DNA of 64,000 nt from assembly GCA_963838375.1 (NCBI GenBank), contig CAWIQY010000008.1, forward strand, positions 434,001-498,000, in the 5' to 3' direction. The position numbers were made by a program, and so were the translations under genes. Position 1 is the stretch's first letter. Every line of letters begins with the position of its first letter. Below, piece after piece: positions 35,444 through 44,058 of the stretch. The stretch comes from DVED01 sp963838375 (lineage in GTDB: Bacteria; Cyanobacteriota; Cyanobacteriia; Cyanobacteriales; Geitlerinemataceae). Below the pieces are notes generated by a model that ran no database searches, was not told the origin of the DNA, and was given only the letters and a program-made list of their open reading frames with translations.

Positions 35444-37327
35444 TCAACTCAATTTGTGCACCCAGGATCTGGCGACTGGCCAAGTGAGTTCGCATACTGT
35501 TCCTCGGGGAGACAACGTTTCTCGCTTGAACTTGCCCTTTAATTGCACCTTGAGATGTTTGGACTGTTTTGTCCCCCGACCTTCTGCGAAGGATGCCAAA
35601 CCCGGACCGTTATCGGTAATTCGCAGAAGATACCAACCATTGGTTTGCGTTCCCGTAACACCCAGACGGGTTGCCCCGATTGCGTGTTTCCCGACATTGC
35701 ATAATGCTTCTTCTAAGAATCGGCATAACTCTCGCTTTTGCTCGATGCCCAGTGAAGGAGGAACCATTGGCTCGAAATCGATCGCCTTGATTTTGAGGGT
35801 TTGGAATCCTGGTAGATCTCTTTCTAAGGTACTGCGATACACTTCATAAAACAATTCATGAATCGGCACTTTTAAGTCGAGTTTTTTGCCACTGCCTAGG
35901 AACAAAGCATCCTCAAAATCGAGCATTTCTTGTTCGAGTCGCTCGCCAACGGCTCTCAATTCGTAGTTGAGATTTTCCAGTTCGACGAGTAATTTTTCCT
36001 CCGACCAATCTCGATCGCGGATATGTCGCAAGACATTCGCCAGAGTTTGTAACGGACCATTATGAATCACATTAAAGGTTCGATCGATGGTTCGCTGGCG
36101 TTCTTGCAAGCGCGATCGCAGCACGTTGTCGTATTCCGAAAACGCCGTATACACGATGTTTCCGAAGACTAGTGCCAAAACGGACGGAACGACAGGCAAC
36201 CACCACCCCCACAAAAAGCTGCTATAACCGATGCCGATCGAAACCGTCCCCAGCAGTCCTATTCCCAAACTGTTTTTGAACAGCGAATCCGACAGATGAC
36301 CCAGAATGATACCGATACATCCCCAACTCAAAATCCACAGATATTCCCAACCTTCCAACCAAGTTTTTAACAGCGTCCTGCCATCCAAAACTGCACTGAG
36401 AATTTGACTGGCTGCATGGGCTTGAAATTCAACGCCGCTGAGACCTTTCGGATTTGCCCTTTCCAATGCCGAAGTCTGGATGGTGCTTTTGTAATTGGGG
36501 GCTGTCACCCCGATGAGGACGATGCGATCGCGCAGCCAATTGGGATCGAAATTTCCAGTTTCGATATCGTCCAACGACAACATCCGAAAGGGTTGGGAAC
36601 CACTGCGGAAATTGAGCAGAACCTGCACCCCCCCGGCATCTGTCCCCACATACCCACCAGAATGGGACAGGAAGCGGGGGAATTCCGTCTTTCCGAAGCG
36701 CATCGCCTGACGATCGTCGATACCGTTTTCAAGGGGTAAATTTTCCGTTTTTGACAAATAAACTCGAGCCAATTGCATCGCCAGGGAAAACTTATAATCG
36801 CCAGACTTTCTGGGATTGGGCATTCCCAGAAAACTGCGCCGCGTGTGTAAATCGGCATCCCAGGGAAAATCGGAAAATCCCACCCGATCGATCGGCAAAC
36901 CCGCCGGACGCCCCTGTTGGGGAAACACCCGTTCTACCCCAATGGCATTTTCCATCTGCGCCAATGCTGTTTTGAGATCCTGATGACCGGGTTCTACGGG
37001 CAGTTCCCGCCCCAAATCGAGACCGATGACTGCCGGTTGGTAAACTTGCAGTTTCTTCAGCAGTTCGGCAATTTCGCCGTCGGGAATAGGATATCGAGCG
37101 ATCCCCTCGATATCGGTTTCGTCAATTCCCACAATGGCAATTCGTTCATCCATGGGTTCGGCGGGACGCAAGCGCAGAAAAGTATCCAGCGCACTCCACT
37201 CCAAAAATTGTAGCGATCCGGTGGCGCGGGCAATTGCCACTAGGAGAATTGCCGCCAATCCCGGTAGCGCCCCGATCCGCCAAATGGCGAGTTCTTGCTT
37301 GAATTGTTGCCAAAAACTCTGCTTCAC
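35444..37327 (-). CDS. CHASE2-domain sensor histidine kinase (HisKA_3 type)
   Basis: The 627-residue product begins with a membrane helix (IGALPGLAAILLVAIARATG). A periplasmic CHASE2 domain follows, with LDTFLRLRPAEPMDERIAIV, GIDETDIEGIARYPIPDGEI and RIVLIGVTAPNYKSTIQTSA. About three membrane segments come next near residues 335-400. The cytoplasmic part has DRTFNVIHNGPLQTLANVLR, a HisKA_3-like H-box. It also has an N-box FLEEALCNVGKHAIGATRLG and G-box RITDNGPGLASF. It should sense an extracellular cue and phosphorylate the NarL-type regulator encoded just upstream on the same strand (37472-38153). Confidence 0.9.
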   Translation of the reverse strand: MKQSFWQQFKQELAIWRIGALPGLAAILLVAIARATGSLQFLEWSALDTFLRLRPAEPMDERIAIVGIDETDIEGIARYPIPDGEIAELLKKLQVYQPAVIGLDLGRELPVEPGHQDLKTALAQMENAIGVERVFPQQGRPAGLPIDRVGFSDFPWDADLHTRRSFLGMPNPRKSGDYKFSLAMQLARVYLSKTENLPLENGIDDRQAMRFGKTEFPRFLSHSGGYVGTDAGGVQVLLNFRSGSQPFRMLSLDDIETGNFDPNWLRDRIVLIGVTAPNYKSTIQTSALERANPKGLSGVEFQAHAASQILSAVLDGRTLLKTWLEGWEYLWILSWGCIGIILGHLSDSLFKNSLGIGLLGTVSIGIGYSSFLWGWWLPVVPSVLALVFGNIVYTAFSEYDNVLRSRLQERQRTIDRTFNVIHNGPLQTLANVLRHIRDRDWSEEKLLVELENLNYELRAVGERLEQEMLDFEDALFLGSGKKLDLKVPIHELFYEVYRSTLERDLPGFQTLKIKAIDFEPMVPPSLGIEQKRELCRFLEEALCNVGKHAIGATRLGVTGTQTNGWYLLRITDNGPGLASFAEGRGTKQSKHLKVQLKGKFKRETLSPRGTVCELTWPVARSWVHKLS

Positions 37328-37387
37328 AGATTTCTGCTGGTAATGTAGATGACCGAAAACCCAAAATCTTCCGGGTTAAATCTCCCA

Positions 37388-37415
37388 GTAGGGGCGAACA
37401 GCCGTTCGCCCCTAC
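37388..37415. repeat. dispersed palindrome GTAGGGGCGAAC.. (second copy)
   Basis: GTAGGGGCGAACAGCCGTTCGCCCCTAC lies between the response regulator and the CHASE2 kinase gene. It is inverted in its loop relative to 35202-35229. In the transcript it would form a stable hairpin between two cotranscribed genes. Confidence 0.85.
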
Positions 37416-37471
37416 TCCTGAACTCCTTCTTAAGCGATGTTTCGGAAACATAGATGCCGAAACATCGTGCC

Positions 37472-38153
37472 TCAATCGATTAACCCTTCCTCTCTCGATC
37501 GCATCTCTGTTTGAATGCGGATATTTTTCCCTTCTTCGGGGTAAATTTCCAAGGCATCTTGTACCTTTGTCCAGTAGTGGCGTACCGTCCGTTCGGAGAC
37601 TCGCATTCGTTGGGCGATGGCTTTATCCTGCAATCCTTCCCCAAATGCCAGTGTCAGGAGAGTCAGCCACTCCGGCTTGACTTCCAATCCAGCTTGCACT
37701 CCTTTAATATCCTTTCGTATGCGTCACCCCTTGCAGCGCCCAGCCGACGCGAGTTAGCATTTCTTGACCGGACAAACCCTTATCTGCCACGGTAAAGCCG
37801 CCCGTGTGGGAGTCAATTTCCGGTCGAATCCGCACCAGCGATCGCACGTAGGTACTCTGCACCATCAAATTGAGATGGGGATATTTCTCCATCAAGGTTC
37901 TCAACACCTGAAGACCTGTATCGATGCGTGCCGTAATGCCCTCAGCTTCGGGAATTGACAGATCCATCACCACCAGTTCCGGTTGCGATCGTTCGATCTT
38001 CTCTAAAGTTTCCCGAGCCGTTCCGGCTGTGAGAATTTCCGCCTCTGGATACTTCTGTTTTAACAGATCGATCGTCCCGCCGAGCACGACGGCATGATCG
38101 TCTACGACTAAAATTTTGGGTCTGGCTAGTCCTGACATCTCTCGGTTTTCCAT
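37472..38153 (-). pseudogene. NarL/FixJ-type response regulator, frameshift between domains
   Basis: The receiver domain has KILVVDDHAVVLGGTIDLLK and ELVVMDLSIPEAEGITARID, with the phospho-acceptor Asp (about residue 60), then GGFTVADKGLSGQEMLTRVG. The frame stops at HTKGY (37704). One base shifted, the sequence goes on KDIKGVQAGLEVKPEWLTLL, then TLAFGEGLQDKAIAQRMRVS and ERTVRHYWTKVQDALEIYPE, a LuxR-type HTH, to 37472. Total 682 nt, one over a multiple of three. The gene pairs with the CHASE2 kinase downstream. Confidence 0.85.
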
Positions 38154-38533
38154 AGCTCGCTCCGTTGCAGATTTGCTTAGCTCACACCCATTGGTTTGGC
38201 AAAATTATACCGCTGGCGATCGAGCGAACTGAAAATGTCCAGACCTCACACCCGATCTCTAGCATAAAAAAATATCCATATTTATACATTCTCTTTTTCT
38301 GACAAGTTCAGCGATCGATCCGGAAAATCCTCTGGCACGATCGTGCGATCGGTTTTGCATAAAACTACAGAACACGATGGTTGTAAATAACAACTGACTG
38401 GAGATTAAAAAAACTAAAATAGCGATCGAACTCGATTTCTGAATGTCACTAAAAACGTTCAATTTTTTTCAGAGTCGATCGTCATCAGATTGCCGTCACA
38501 ACAACAAACCCACTAACTCAGGACAAATTACCC
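38154..38533. other. intergenic region between divergent genes
   Basis: A 380-bp AT-rich spacer. It presumably contains the promoters of the response regulator (minus) and the repeat protein (plus). No RNA or coding feature is recognisable. Confidence 0.5.
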
Positions 38534-39421
38534 ATGACTTATAATATCTTCGATGAAAAATACTATCTAGATACCCGACCCGACGTCAGGGCAGCGGTAG
38601 CCGCAGGCGCCTTCAAATCCGGCTTGCATCACTTTCAAGAAGCGGGACTCAGAGCCGGTTTTACCACCGTTTCTCCCTATTGGAACGAAGCTGTCTACTT
38701 GCAATCCAACCCCGACGTAGCTGCGTCCGTCGCCGGTGGGGGCTTTAGTTCCGGCTTAGAACACTATATCCGCTTTGGCGAAAGTGAAAATCGTCCCGGT
38801 GCGCCTATTCTACCCGAAATTGCCGGATTCGACGAAGATTATTACCTTGCCTTCTATCCCAGTGTAGGTGCTGCCGTTGCTGCGGGAGGGTTTGCCTCGG
38901 GTGCGGCACACTATAACCGCGCCGGACGCTTGAATCGGTTTGAAGCGCTGTTCTCCGGAACCAAAGGCGACGACATCCTCTCAGGAGTCGGCGAACTCAA
39001 CGATCTAGTGGGCGTCGATGTCGATGTCATCACCCAGCGTTCGGGCAACCCCTACCTCGCACCGACCAGCTTCGGCACGGGGGAAGTAGATCTTCTCACA
39101 GGTATTCCCCTGGGTAACGATACTTTTCATGTCGGCGCGGGTCGTACTCCCGACAATCCCAATTTTTTCGCATTTTACGTCGGCGGCGGTAGCACTGACT
39201 ACGCCTATATTCAAAATTTCATATCTGGAGAGGACGAAATCCTTTTGGGGGGAACGCCAGAAGGTTATCAGGTGTTCCGGGAAACGTTAAACTTTGCGGG
39301 GGTTCCGGTGAATGGGGTGAGTATTTACACCGGGGTAGATTTGGTTGCCTTTGTGGAGGGAGTCGATTCAGTGGGGGTTTCTTTTGAAGATCCAGCTCAA
39401 GGACTTTTCTTTTTGAGTTAA
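38534..39421 (+). CDS. surface-type protein with three 'YYLxxNPDV' repeats
   Basis: The 295-residue product opens with three repeats of about 43-50 residues: FDEKYYLDTRPDVRAAVAAG, WNEAVYLQSNPDVAASVAGG and FDEDYYLAFYPSVGAAVAAG. Each ends in SGxxHYxxxGxxxxR. A GTKGDDILSG motif, of the RTX calcium-binding nonapeptide kind, follows near residue 145, then a beta-rich domain (GNDTFHVGAGR...). This layout is common in cyanobacterial secreted calcium-binding proteins. There is no N-terminal signal, as is usual for type I secretion substrates. The ligand or partner is unknown. Confidence 0.7.
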   Translation: MTYNIFDEKYYLDTRPDVRAAVAAGAFKSGLHHFQEAGLRAGFTTVSPYWNEAVYLQSNPDVAASVAGGGFSSGLEHYIRFGESENRPGAPILPEIAGFDEDYYLAFYPSVGAAVAAGGFASGAAHYNRAGRLNRFEALFSGTKGDDILSGVGELNDLVGVDVDVITQRSGNPYLAPTSFGTGEVDLLTGIPLGNDTFHVGAGRTPDNPNFFAFYVGGGSTDYAYIQNFISGEDEILLGGTPEGYQVFRETLNFAGVPVNGVSIYTGVDLVAFVEGVDSVGVSFEDPAQGLFFLS

Positions 39422-39466
39422 GCCATACGATCGGATGTACGCCACTAGTTCCCTCAATCCGCAAAA

Positions 39467-39486
39467 TCCCCCTAGAAAAGGGGGAC
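39467..39486 (+). terminator. possible terminator hairpin
   Basis: TCCCCCTAGAAAAGGGGGA lies 46 bp after the repeat-protein stop and is followed eight bases later by a T6 run. It may alternatively be a dispersed C/G repeat like that at positions 1-62. Confidence 0.4.
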
Positions 39487-39531
39487 TCCGATATTTTTTC
39501 ATCGGTGTTGGCGATTGACGATCCGAAATCC

Positions 39532-40056
39532 TTAGAACGGAATATCATCCTGTAACGGTTCGTCATATTCGGACAGGGGAGACGGATTCGATGGCGACGG
39601 CAATGGAGATGAAGATGACGGCATCGGTTCTGGAGCGGCAGCACGGGTGGAAGCCCCTACGCCCACCGGAGTTGGGGTAGTGGAACGGGGAACCGACGCA
39701 GGAGTGGAAGTGTCAGAAGACGAAGGCGAGTCCTCCCCGAGAGCCGGCTCGTTGCTGCCCCAAAGGTACAGTTTTTGTGCTACCAGTTCGGCTCGTTTTT
39801 CTTTGAAGCCTTCCGGTCTCGTCATGGAATTCATGCTCAGGCGACCTTCAATCACTACTCGATCGCCCTGACTGTAACGTTGGTCAACTTCCTTTGCTAG
39901 GTTCCCCCAAGCCACAACCTTTAAAGTCGAGAGGGGATCTCCTTCCCGCTGACCCTCGAACTGAACCAGCATTTCCGTCACCTCTAGTTGAGTATCGCTG
40001 GTATAGCGTAGTTGCGGAGCTTGCAGAATTTCTGCCATCAAAATGCAATTATTCAT
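39532..40056 (-). CDS. ssb: single-stranded DNA-binding protein
   Basis: The 174-residue product has an OB-fold N-terminus: MNNCILMAEILQAPQLRYTS, TLKVVAWGNLAKEVDQRYSQ, GDRVVIEGRLSMNS. A low-complexity Pro/Ser/Thr linker follows, and the acidic tip DDIPF that docks repair and replication partners ends the protein. The fold start lacks the usual longer MNxVxLxGxLxxDPE lead, as in a second type of cyanobacterial SSB. It is followed upstream by a TnpB element. Confidence 0.85.
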   Translation of the reverse strand: MNNCILMAEILQAPQLRYTSDTQLEVTEMLVQFEGQREGDPLSTLKVVAWGNLAKEVDQRYSQGDRVVIEGRLSMNSMTRPEGFKEKRAELVAQKLYLWGSNEPALGEDSPSSSDTSTPASVPRSTTPTPVGVGASTRAAAPEPMPSSSSPLPSPSNPSPLSEYDEPLQDDIPF

Positions 40057-40105
40057 AAAAACCTCATGGGATTTAGAGCGACCCCCATCATTTGGGAAAG
40101 AGAAT

Positions 40106-41440
40106 TTGACACTCCTCTGCCTAAAGGCAAGAGGATTCTTCCTTCAGCGAACTGACTTGCTCTAACAGGATTTCTCCAGCTACAGTAGAGGTCAGTTCTC
40201 CAGAAGCGTTCGGATCCAAGACCCAGGTTCCTACATGACCTGTAGTACCCAAAGCTCGATTTAGGATATTGATGGCTGCGAAATCGTCTCTTCCTAACCG
40301 ACAACCACATTGGCAAACATGAGTGCGTGTAGAAAGAGATTTCTTGACCGTCATGCCACAACTCGAACAATTTTGGGATGTGTAGGCGGGATTAACGGCA
40401 ACAGTTACCCGACCCAACTTCACTCCAAAATACTCCAGCCATTTCCTAAATTGATACCAACCTGCATCATTAATCGACTTCGCTAGATTGTGATTTTTCG
40501 CTAAATTCTTAACTCTCAAATCTTCGTAAGCGACCCAATCGTTAGATTGGATTACGCAACGCGCTATTCTCTTAGCGTGTTCTTCACGTTGCCTACTTAT
40601 TTTGAGAGACAATCTAGCTAATCGATTAATTGCTTTTTTGCGGTTAGTTGAGCCTTTTTGTTTGCGAGATACCCGACGGTGATTTAATTTCAGCCTCGTC
40701 TCTCCCTGTCGATAAAATCTGGGATTGGCTTCGGTATTCCCGTTGCTATCAGTATAGAAATTAGCTAAACCGACATCTAAACCGATGGTTTTACCTGTAG
40801 GTCGCAGAGCTTCCCGACTCTCAAGTTTCAGGAGGAATTGGCAATAGCAACCATCAGCTCGCCTAATCAATCTAACCCGCTTGATTTGTTCGAGCGGGTA
40901 GAAATTTAGGTCCCAAGTCCCCTTCAGTTTTCGCTGACCAATTCGCTTTTTATCAGTGAACGTTATTTGCGTCCTCGTCTGGGATAGGATCCATCCAGAG
41001 GTTTTATACTCTACGGATCTACAATTTTTCTGAAACTTCGGGTATCCCTTCTTACCGGGAATTCCTTGGCGACAGTTCTGATAAAACCAGGCAATGGAGT
41101 TATAAGCCCTTTCCACTGCGGCTTGACAAGCATGAGAGTTTAAAGCTTTGACGAAAGCAAACTCAGCTCTCAATACAGTATTGTGGCGATAAAGCTCTTT
41201 TTGTCCCACACCTCGACGATCCATCCAATAACGAATACACTTGTTGCGGACGAATTGAGCCGTTTGAATCGCTTCATCTACTGCTTGAAAATGATGGGGT
41301 TTTCCCTTGACCTTAAACTCTACAACCAACATTTGAGGTGGGAGTATCTCACGCGATTATTCTAGCATAGATGGAAATATCAAGCCGCCCTACACTGTGT
41401 TCAAGGGCGGGGCTTGTCTCCCAATTCTTCGGTCAAACCT
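40106..41440 (-). mobile_element. IS605/IS1341-type TnpB element, copy 2
   Basis: The left end has a hairpin at 41392-41415 (AAGCCCCGCCCT and AGGGCGGCTT on the minus strand). The right end is proposed at 40106, where the minus strand ends GAGGAGTGTCAA, the same TCAA ending as in element 1. A short hairpin GCCTTTAGGC lies just inside it. The exact left boundary is uncertain. No TnpA. Confidence 0.7.
40121..41332 (-). CDS. tnpB: TnpB, RNA-guided nuclease of IS605-type element
   Basis: The 403-residue product is related along its length to the TnpB at 27196 (for example QFVRNKCIRYWMDRRGVGQK and GKKGYPKFQKNCRSVEYKTS). RuvC residues are complete: TIGLDVGLANFYTDSNG, SNDWVAYEDLRVKNL and VCQCGCRLGRDDFAAINILN. 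The zinc-ribbon Cys set CSSCGMTVKKS...CQCGC is present. The clear differences between the two (about half the residues) mean they are different lineages rather than recent copies. An omega RNA is expected to overlap the 3' end near 40106-40250. Confidence 0.92.
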   Translation of the reverse strand: MLVVEFKVKGKPHHFQAVDEAIQTAQFVRNKCIRYWMDRRGVGQKELYRHNTVLRAEFAFVKALNSHACQAAVERAYNSIAWFYQNCRQGIPGKKGYPKFQKNCRSVEYKTSGWILSQTRTQITFTDKKRIGQRKLKGTWDLNFYPLEQIKRVRLIRRADGCYCQFLLKLESREALRPTGKTIGLDVGLANFYTDSNGNTEANPRFYRQGETRLKLNHRRVSRKQKGSTNRKKAINRLARLSLKISRQREEHAKRIARCVIQSNDWVAYEDLRVKNLAKNHNLAKSINDAGWYQFRKWLEYFGVKLGRVTVAVNPAYTSQNCSSCGMTVKKSLSTRTHVCQCGCRLGRDDFAAINILNRALGTTGHVGTWVLDPNASGELTSTVAGEILLEQVSSLKEESSCL

Positions 41441-42066
41441 TGATGCGAACTTCAACTTCATTATTGTGAGCTACCAGACACTCATCCTGTGGATATAGTA
41501 CCGGCTTCCGGTTTCATCCGCCGTTACTGTTCTACCCGAAGATAAGATTCGATTTACACGGCGTCTACTGACGATTGCTCGGTTTCCCGGCACTTACAGC
41601 GCTACTTTGTCGGGGGCGCGTTTGTCAACGCGCCCCCGATTTTGACCCGGCAGTCTCCCTGGCTCCCAAGGAGAATAACATCTTGAGCGATGTATCTGAG
41701 TTTTGCGATTTTATACGAGGGTTTGCATGGACTCTATACCAGTGACCTTCCCGATTCCCAGAGCTCTGCCGAGTACATTGATACCACTGTGGTGGGATCT
41801 GAGTCATTCGGATGGGTTTGATCTTTCACAACCCTTCAAATTATACCAAGGCGATAATAACTTGTTCGGAAAGATCTTTGAAGATTTACGGGGCATCAAA
41901 CGCTAGCGTTCGATCGAAACTGGAGTGGCTTGTCCATGTATCCCGACGCTTTATATTAGATGCGCGCATTTTAATATTCCCGATCTCATACTCAGACTCG
42001 ATCTCCTCGAAACCCCAGCCACCAAGTCAAATGGTAAAGTTGAGAACACAATCTCCATCAGATGCC
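41441..42066. other. 626-bp region without intact gene
   Basis: It contains the perfect palindrome at 41611-41638. On the minus strand near 41730-41800 a short stretch reads SHHSGINVLGRALGIGKVTG. This resembles the end of a TnpB protein (DxNxAINVLxRALG), so a third, degraded TnpB fragment is possible. The last 60 bp lead into the HIT gene and should hold its promoter. Confidence 0.4.
41611..41638. repeat. perfect 12-bp-stem palindrome
   Basis: CGGGGGCGCGTT, loop TGTC, AACGCGCCCCCG. Very stable, followed by ATTTT, so it could act as a terminator, but no upstream gene is apparent on either strand. Confidence 0.6.
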
Positions 42067-42414
42067 ATGAGCGAAGCAGAAACGATCTTTAGCAAAATTA
42101 TCCGCAAAGAGATTCCCGCCGACATTGTCTATGAAGATGAATGGGCGATCGCTTTTCGGGACGTTTCTCCCCAAGCCCCCGTCCATATTCTCGTTATCCC
42201 CAAAAAGCCGATTCCCCGACTCGCCGATGCCCATGCCGATGACAGTCATCTATTAGGACACCTGCTGATGACTGTTAAGCAAATCGCCGAACGAGAAGGC
42301 TTAGAAGATGGCTATCGCGTCGTCATCAACACCGGACCCGATGGCGGGCAAACCGTATACCATCTGCATTTGCACCTCCTCGGCGGACGACCCATGACTT
42401 GGCCTCCTGGATGA
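42067..42414 (+). CDS. HIT family (histidine triad) protein
   Basis: Start at ATG 42067 (MSEAETIFSKIIRKEIPADI), the usual beginning; the frame is open further upstream but without family sequence. The 115-residue protein has VYEDEWAIAFRDVSPQAPVH and ends with the catalytic triad GGQTVYHLHLHLLGGRPMTW (HxHxH). HIT (HINT branch) proteins hydrolyse nucleoside phosphoramidates or AMP-lysine conjugates. It ends 128 bp before psbA. Confidence 0.93.
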   Translation: MSEAETIFSKIIRKEIPADIVYEDEWAIAFRDVSPQAPVHILVIPKKPIPRLADAHADDSHLLGHLLMTVKQIAEREGLEDGYRVVINTGPDGGQTVYHLHLHLLGGRPMTWPPG

Positions 42415-42439
42415 ATTCTGAAAAAATTCGTTGAAAGGC

Positions 42440-42468
42440 TTTACAAATCTAAACAAGTGCGTTAATAT
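42440..42468 (+). promoter_or_regulatory. psbA promoter
   Basis: TTTACA at 42440-42445 and TAATAT at 42463-42468 are separated by 17 bp. This close match to sigma-70 consensus would start transcription near 42475 and give a leader of about 67 nt. No strong Shine-Dalgarno precedes the psbA ATG, which is usual for psbA. Confidence 0.8.
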
Positions 42469-42541
42469 AAAGACATGAGGGCGGAACAAACCAACCTCAA
42501 ATCAAGCGAACCTTGAAAATTCAATAGCAATTATCCAAACA

Positions 42542-43624
42542 ATGACAACCACCATTCAACAGCGCGAAAGCGCTAACGTATGGGATCGGTTCTGCGGCTG
42601 GGTCACATCCACCGAAAATCGCCTCTATGTAGGCTGGTTCGGCGTCCTGATGATCCCCACCCTCTTAACCGCCACCATCTGCTTCATCATCGCCTTCGTC
42701 GCCGCTCCCCCCGTGGACATCGACGGCATCCGCGAACCCGTAGCCGGTTCCTTGATGTACGGCAACAACATCATCTCCGGAGCAGTAGTTCCTTCTTCCA
42801 ACGCCATCGGCTTGCACTTCTACCCCATCTGGGCAGCAGCATCCTTAGACGAATGGTTGTACAACGGCGGACCTTACCAGCTCATCTGCTTCCACTTCCT
42901 AGTCGGCATCTTCGCCTACATGGGACGTGAATGGGAACTGAGCTACCGCCTAGGAATGCGTCCTTGGATCTGCGTCGCCTACAGCGCACCCGTTGCTGCT
43001 GCTAGCGCCGTATTCTTGATCTATCCTTTGGGTCAAGGAAGCTTCTCTGACGCCATGCCCTTCGGCATCTCCGGTACATTCAACTTCATGTTAGTGTTCC
43101 AAGCCGAGCACAACATCCTGATGCACCCCTTCCACATGTTGGGAGTCGCCGGTGTATTCGGAGGTTCTTTATTCTCCGCGATGCACGGTTCTTTGGTCAC
43201 CTCTTCTCTGGTGCGTGAAACCACCGAGAACGAATCTCAGAACTACGGATACAAATTCGGTCAAGAAGAAGAAACCTATAACATCGTCGCCGCACACGGC
43301 TACTTTGGTCGCTTGATCTTCCAATACGCTTCCTTCAACAACAGCCGTTCCTTGCACTTCTTCTTAGGTGCATGGCCAGTTGTGGGAATCTGGTTCACAG
43401 CATTAGGTGTGAGCACCATGGCATTCAACCTGAACGGTTTCAACTTCAACCAATCAGTGATTGACAGCCAAGGTCGCGTCATCAACACCTGGGCAGATGT
43501 GATCAACCGCGCCAGCTTAGGAATGGAAGTGATGCACGAGCGTAATGCTCACAACTTCCCCTTAGACTTGGCTGCTGGTGATTCCACCCCCGTCGCTTTG
43601 ACCGCTCCTGCTATCAACGGTTAA
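42542..43624 (+). CDS. psbA: photosystem II protein D1
   Basis: The 360-residue D1 protein is complete with five transmembrane helices. Counting from Met1, the key residues are all in place: Glu130 (high-light/D1:2-like rather than Gln130), Tyr161 (YZ), Asp170, His198 (P680 ligand), His215 and His272 (iron), Ser264 (QB pocket), and His332, Glu333, His337, Asp342 and Ala344 (manganese cluster). The 16-residue C-terminal extension (AGDSTPVALTAPAING) is cleaved after Ala344 by CtpA. It forms the photosystem II reaction centre with D2. A strong promoter and terminator flank it, so it is monocistronic. Confidence 0.99.
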   Translation: MTTTIQQRESANVWDRFCGWVTSTENRLYVGWFGVLMIPTLLTATICFIIAFVAAPPVDIDGIREPVAGSLMYGNNIISGAVVPSSNAIGLHFYPIWAAASLDEWLYNGGPYQLICFHFLVGIFAYMGREWELSYRLGMRPWICVAYSAPVAAASAVFLIYPLGQGSFSDAMPFGISGTFNFMLVFQAEHNILMHPFHMLGVAGVFGGSLFSAMHGSLVTSSLVRETTENESQNYGYKFGQEEETYNIVAAHGYFGRLIFQYASFNNSRSLHFFLGAWPVVGIWFTALGVSTMAFNLNGFNFNQSVIDSQGRVINTWADVINRASLGMEVMHERNAHNFPLDLAAGDSTPVALTAPAING

Positions 43625-43662
43625 TCACCGCTTGAGTGCTAGAGATGCGTTAAGCATAGTCT

Positions 43663-43697
43663 AAAAAAACGCCCTCCAATTGGAGGGCGTTTTTTTT
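43663..43697 (+). terminator. psbA intrinsic terminator
   Basis: AACGCCCTCC, AATT, GGAGGGCGTT followed by TTTTTT: a 10-bp GC-rich stem with a T8 run, 39 bp after the psbA stop. A classic rho-independent terminator. Confidence 0.93.
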
Positions 43698-43720
43698 GTG
43701 AATTGGAAACAGCTAAGACA

Positions 43721-43975
43721 ATGCCCAAAAAGACAAAATTTCCCTACCTTGTGGGGTCGAAGTGGACATCGCAGCAAACAACATGGGGTTGGCGGCATTT
43801 TCAAGTGGTTAACCGCAAGAATGAAGGGTCTTGGGTGTTTGCCGAGATGGTTGCTGCTTGCGATCCGATGGTGCGCTTTTGGATGAATGCTAAACTGCTT
43901 AAAGATGCTTCTCAGTGGAGCTCGGGTTGGAAATCGCTTCAGGAGCAGGAAGAGTTGGAATCGGAAGATTGGTAA
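43721..43975 (+). CDS. Trp-rich TIGR02450 family protein
   Basis: Start at ATG 43721 (MPKKTKFPYLVGSKWTSQQT), the family's standard beginning. The 84-residue protein continues TWGWRHFQVVNRKNEGSWVF and AEMVAACDPMVRFWMNAKLL, ending in an acidic tail. TIGR02450 is a small tryptophan-rich family in cyanobacteria and marine bacteria. It has no known function. The next feature is a bidirectional terminator. Confidence 0.85.
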   Translation: MPKKTKFPYLVGSKWTSQQTTWGWRHFQVVNRKNEGSWVFAEMVAACDPMVRFWMNAKLLKDASQWSSGWKSLQEQEELESEDW

Positions 43976-44004
43976 TAGCATCACCATACCCGACGAAAAC
44001 CGAA

Positions 44005-44041
44005 AAGTCCCCAGTTTCTCAAATCAAAAAACTGGGGACTT
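44005..44041. terminator. bidirectional terminator between convergent genes
   Basis: AAGTCCCCAGTTT and AAACTGGGGACTT pair in a 13-bp stem with a loop of 11 bases. It lies between the TIGR02450 gene (plus) and the VOC-like gene (minus) and could serve both. Confidence 0.7.
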
Positions 44042-44058
44042 GTCACGCACTATTTTTG

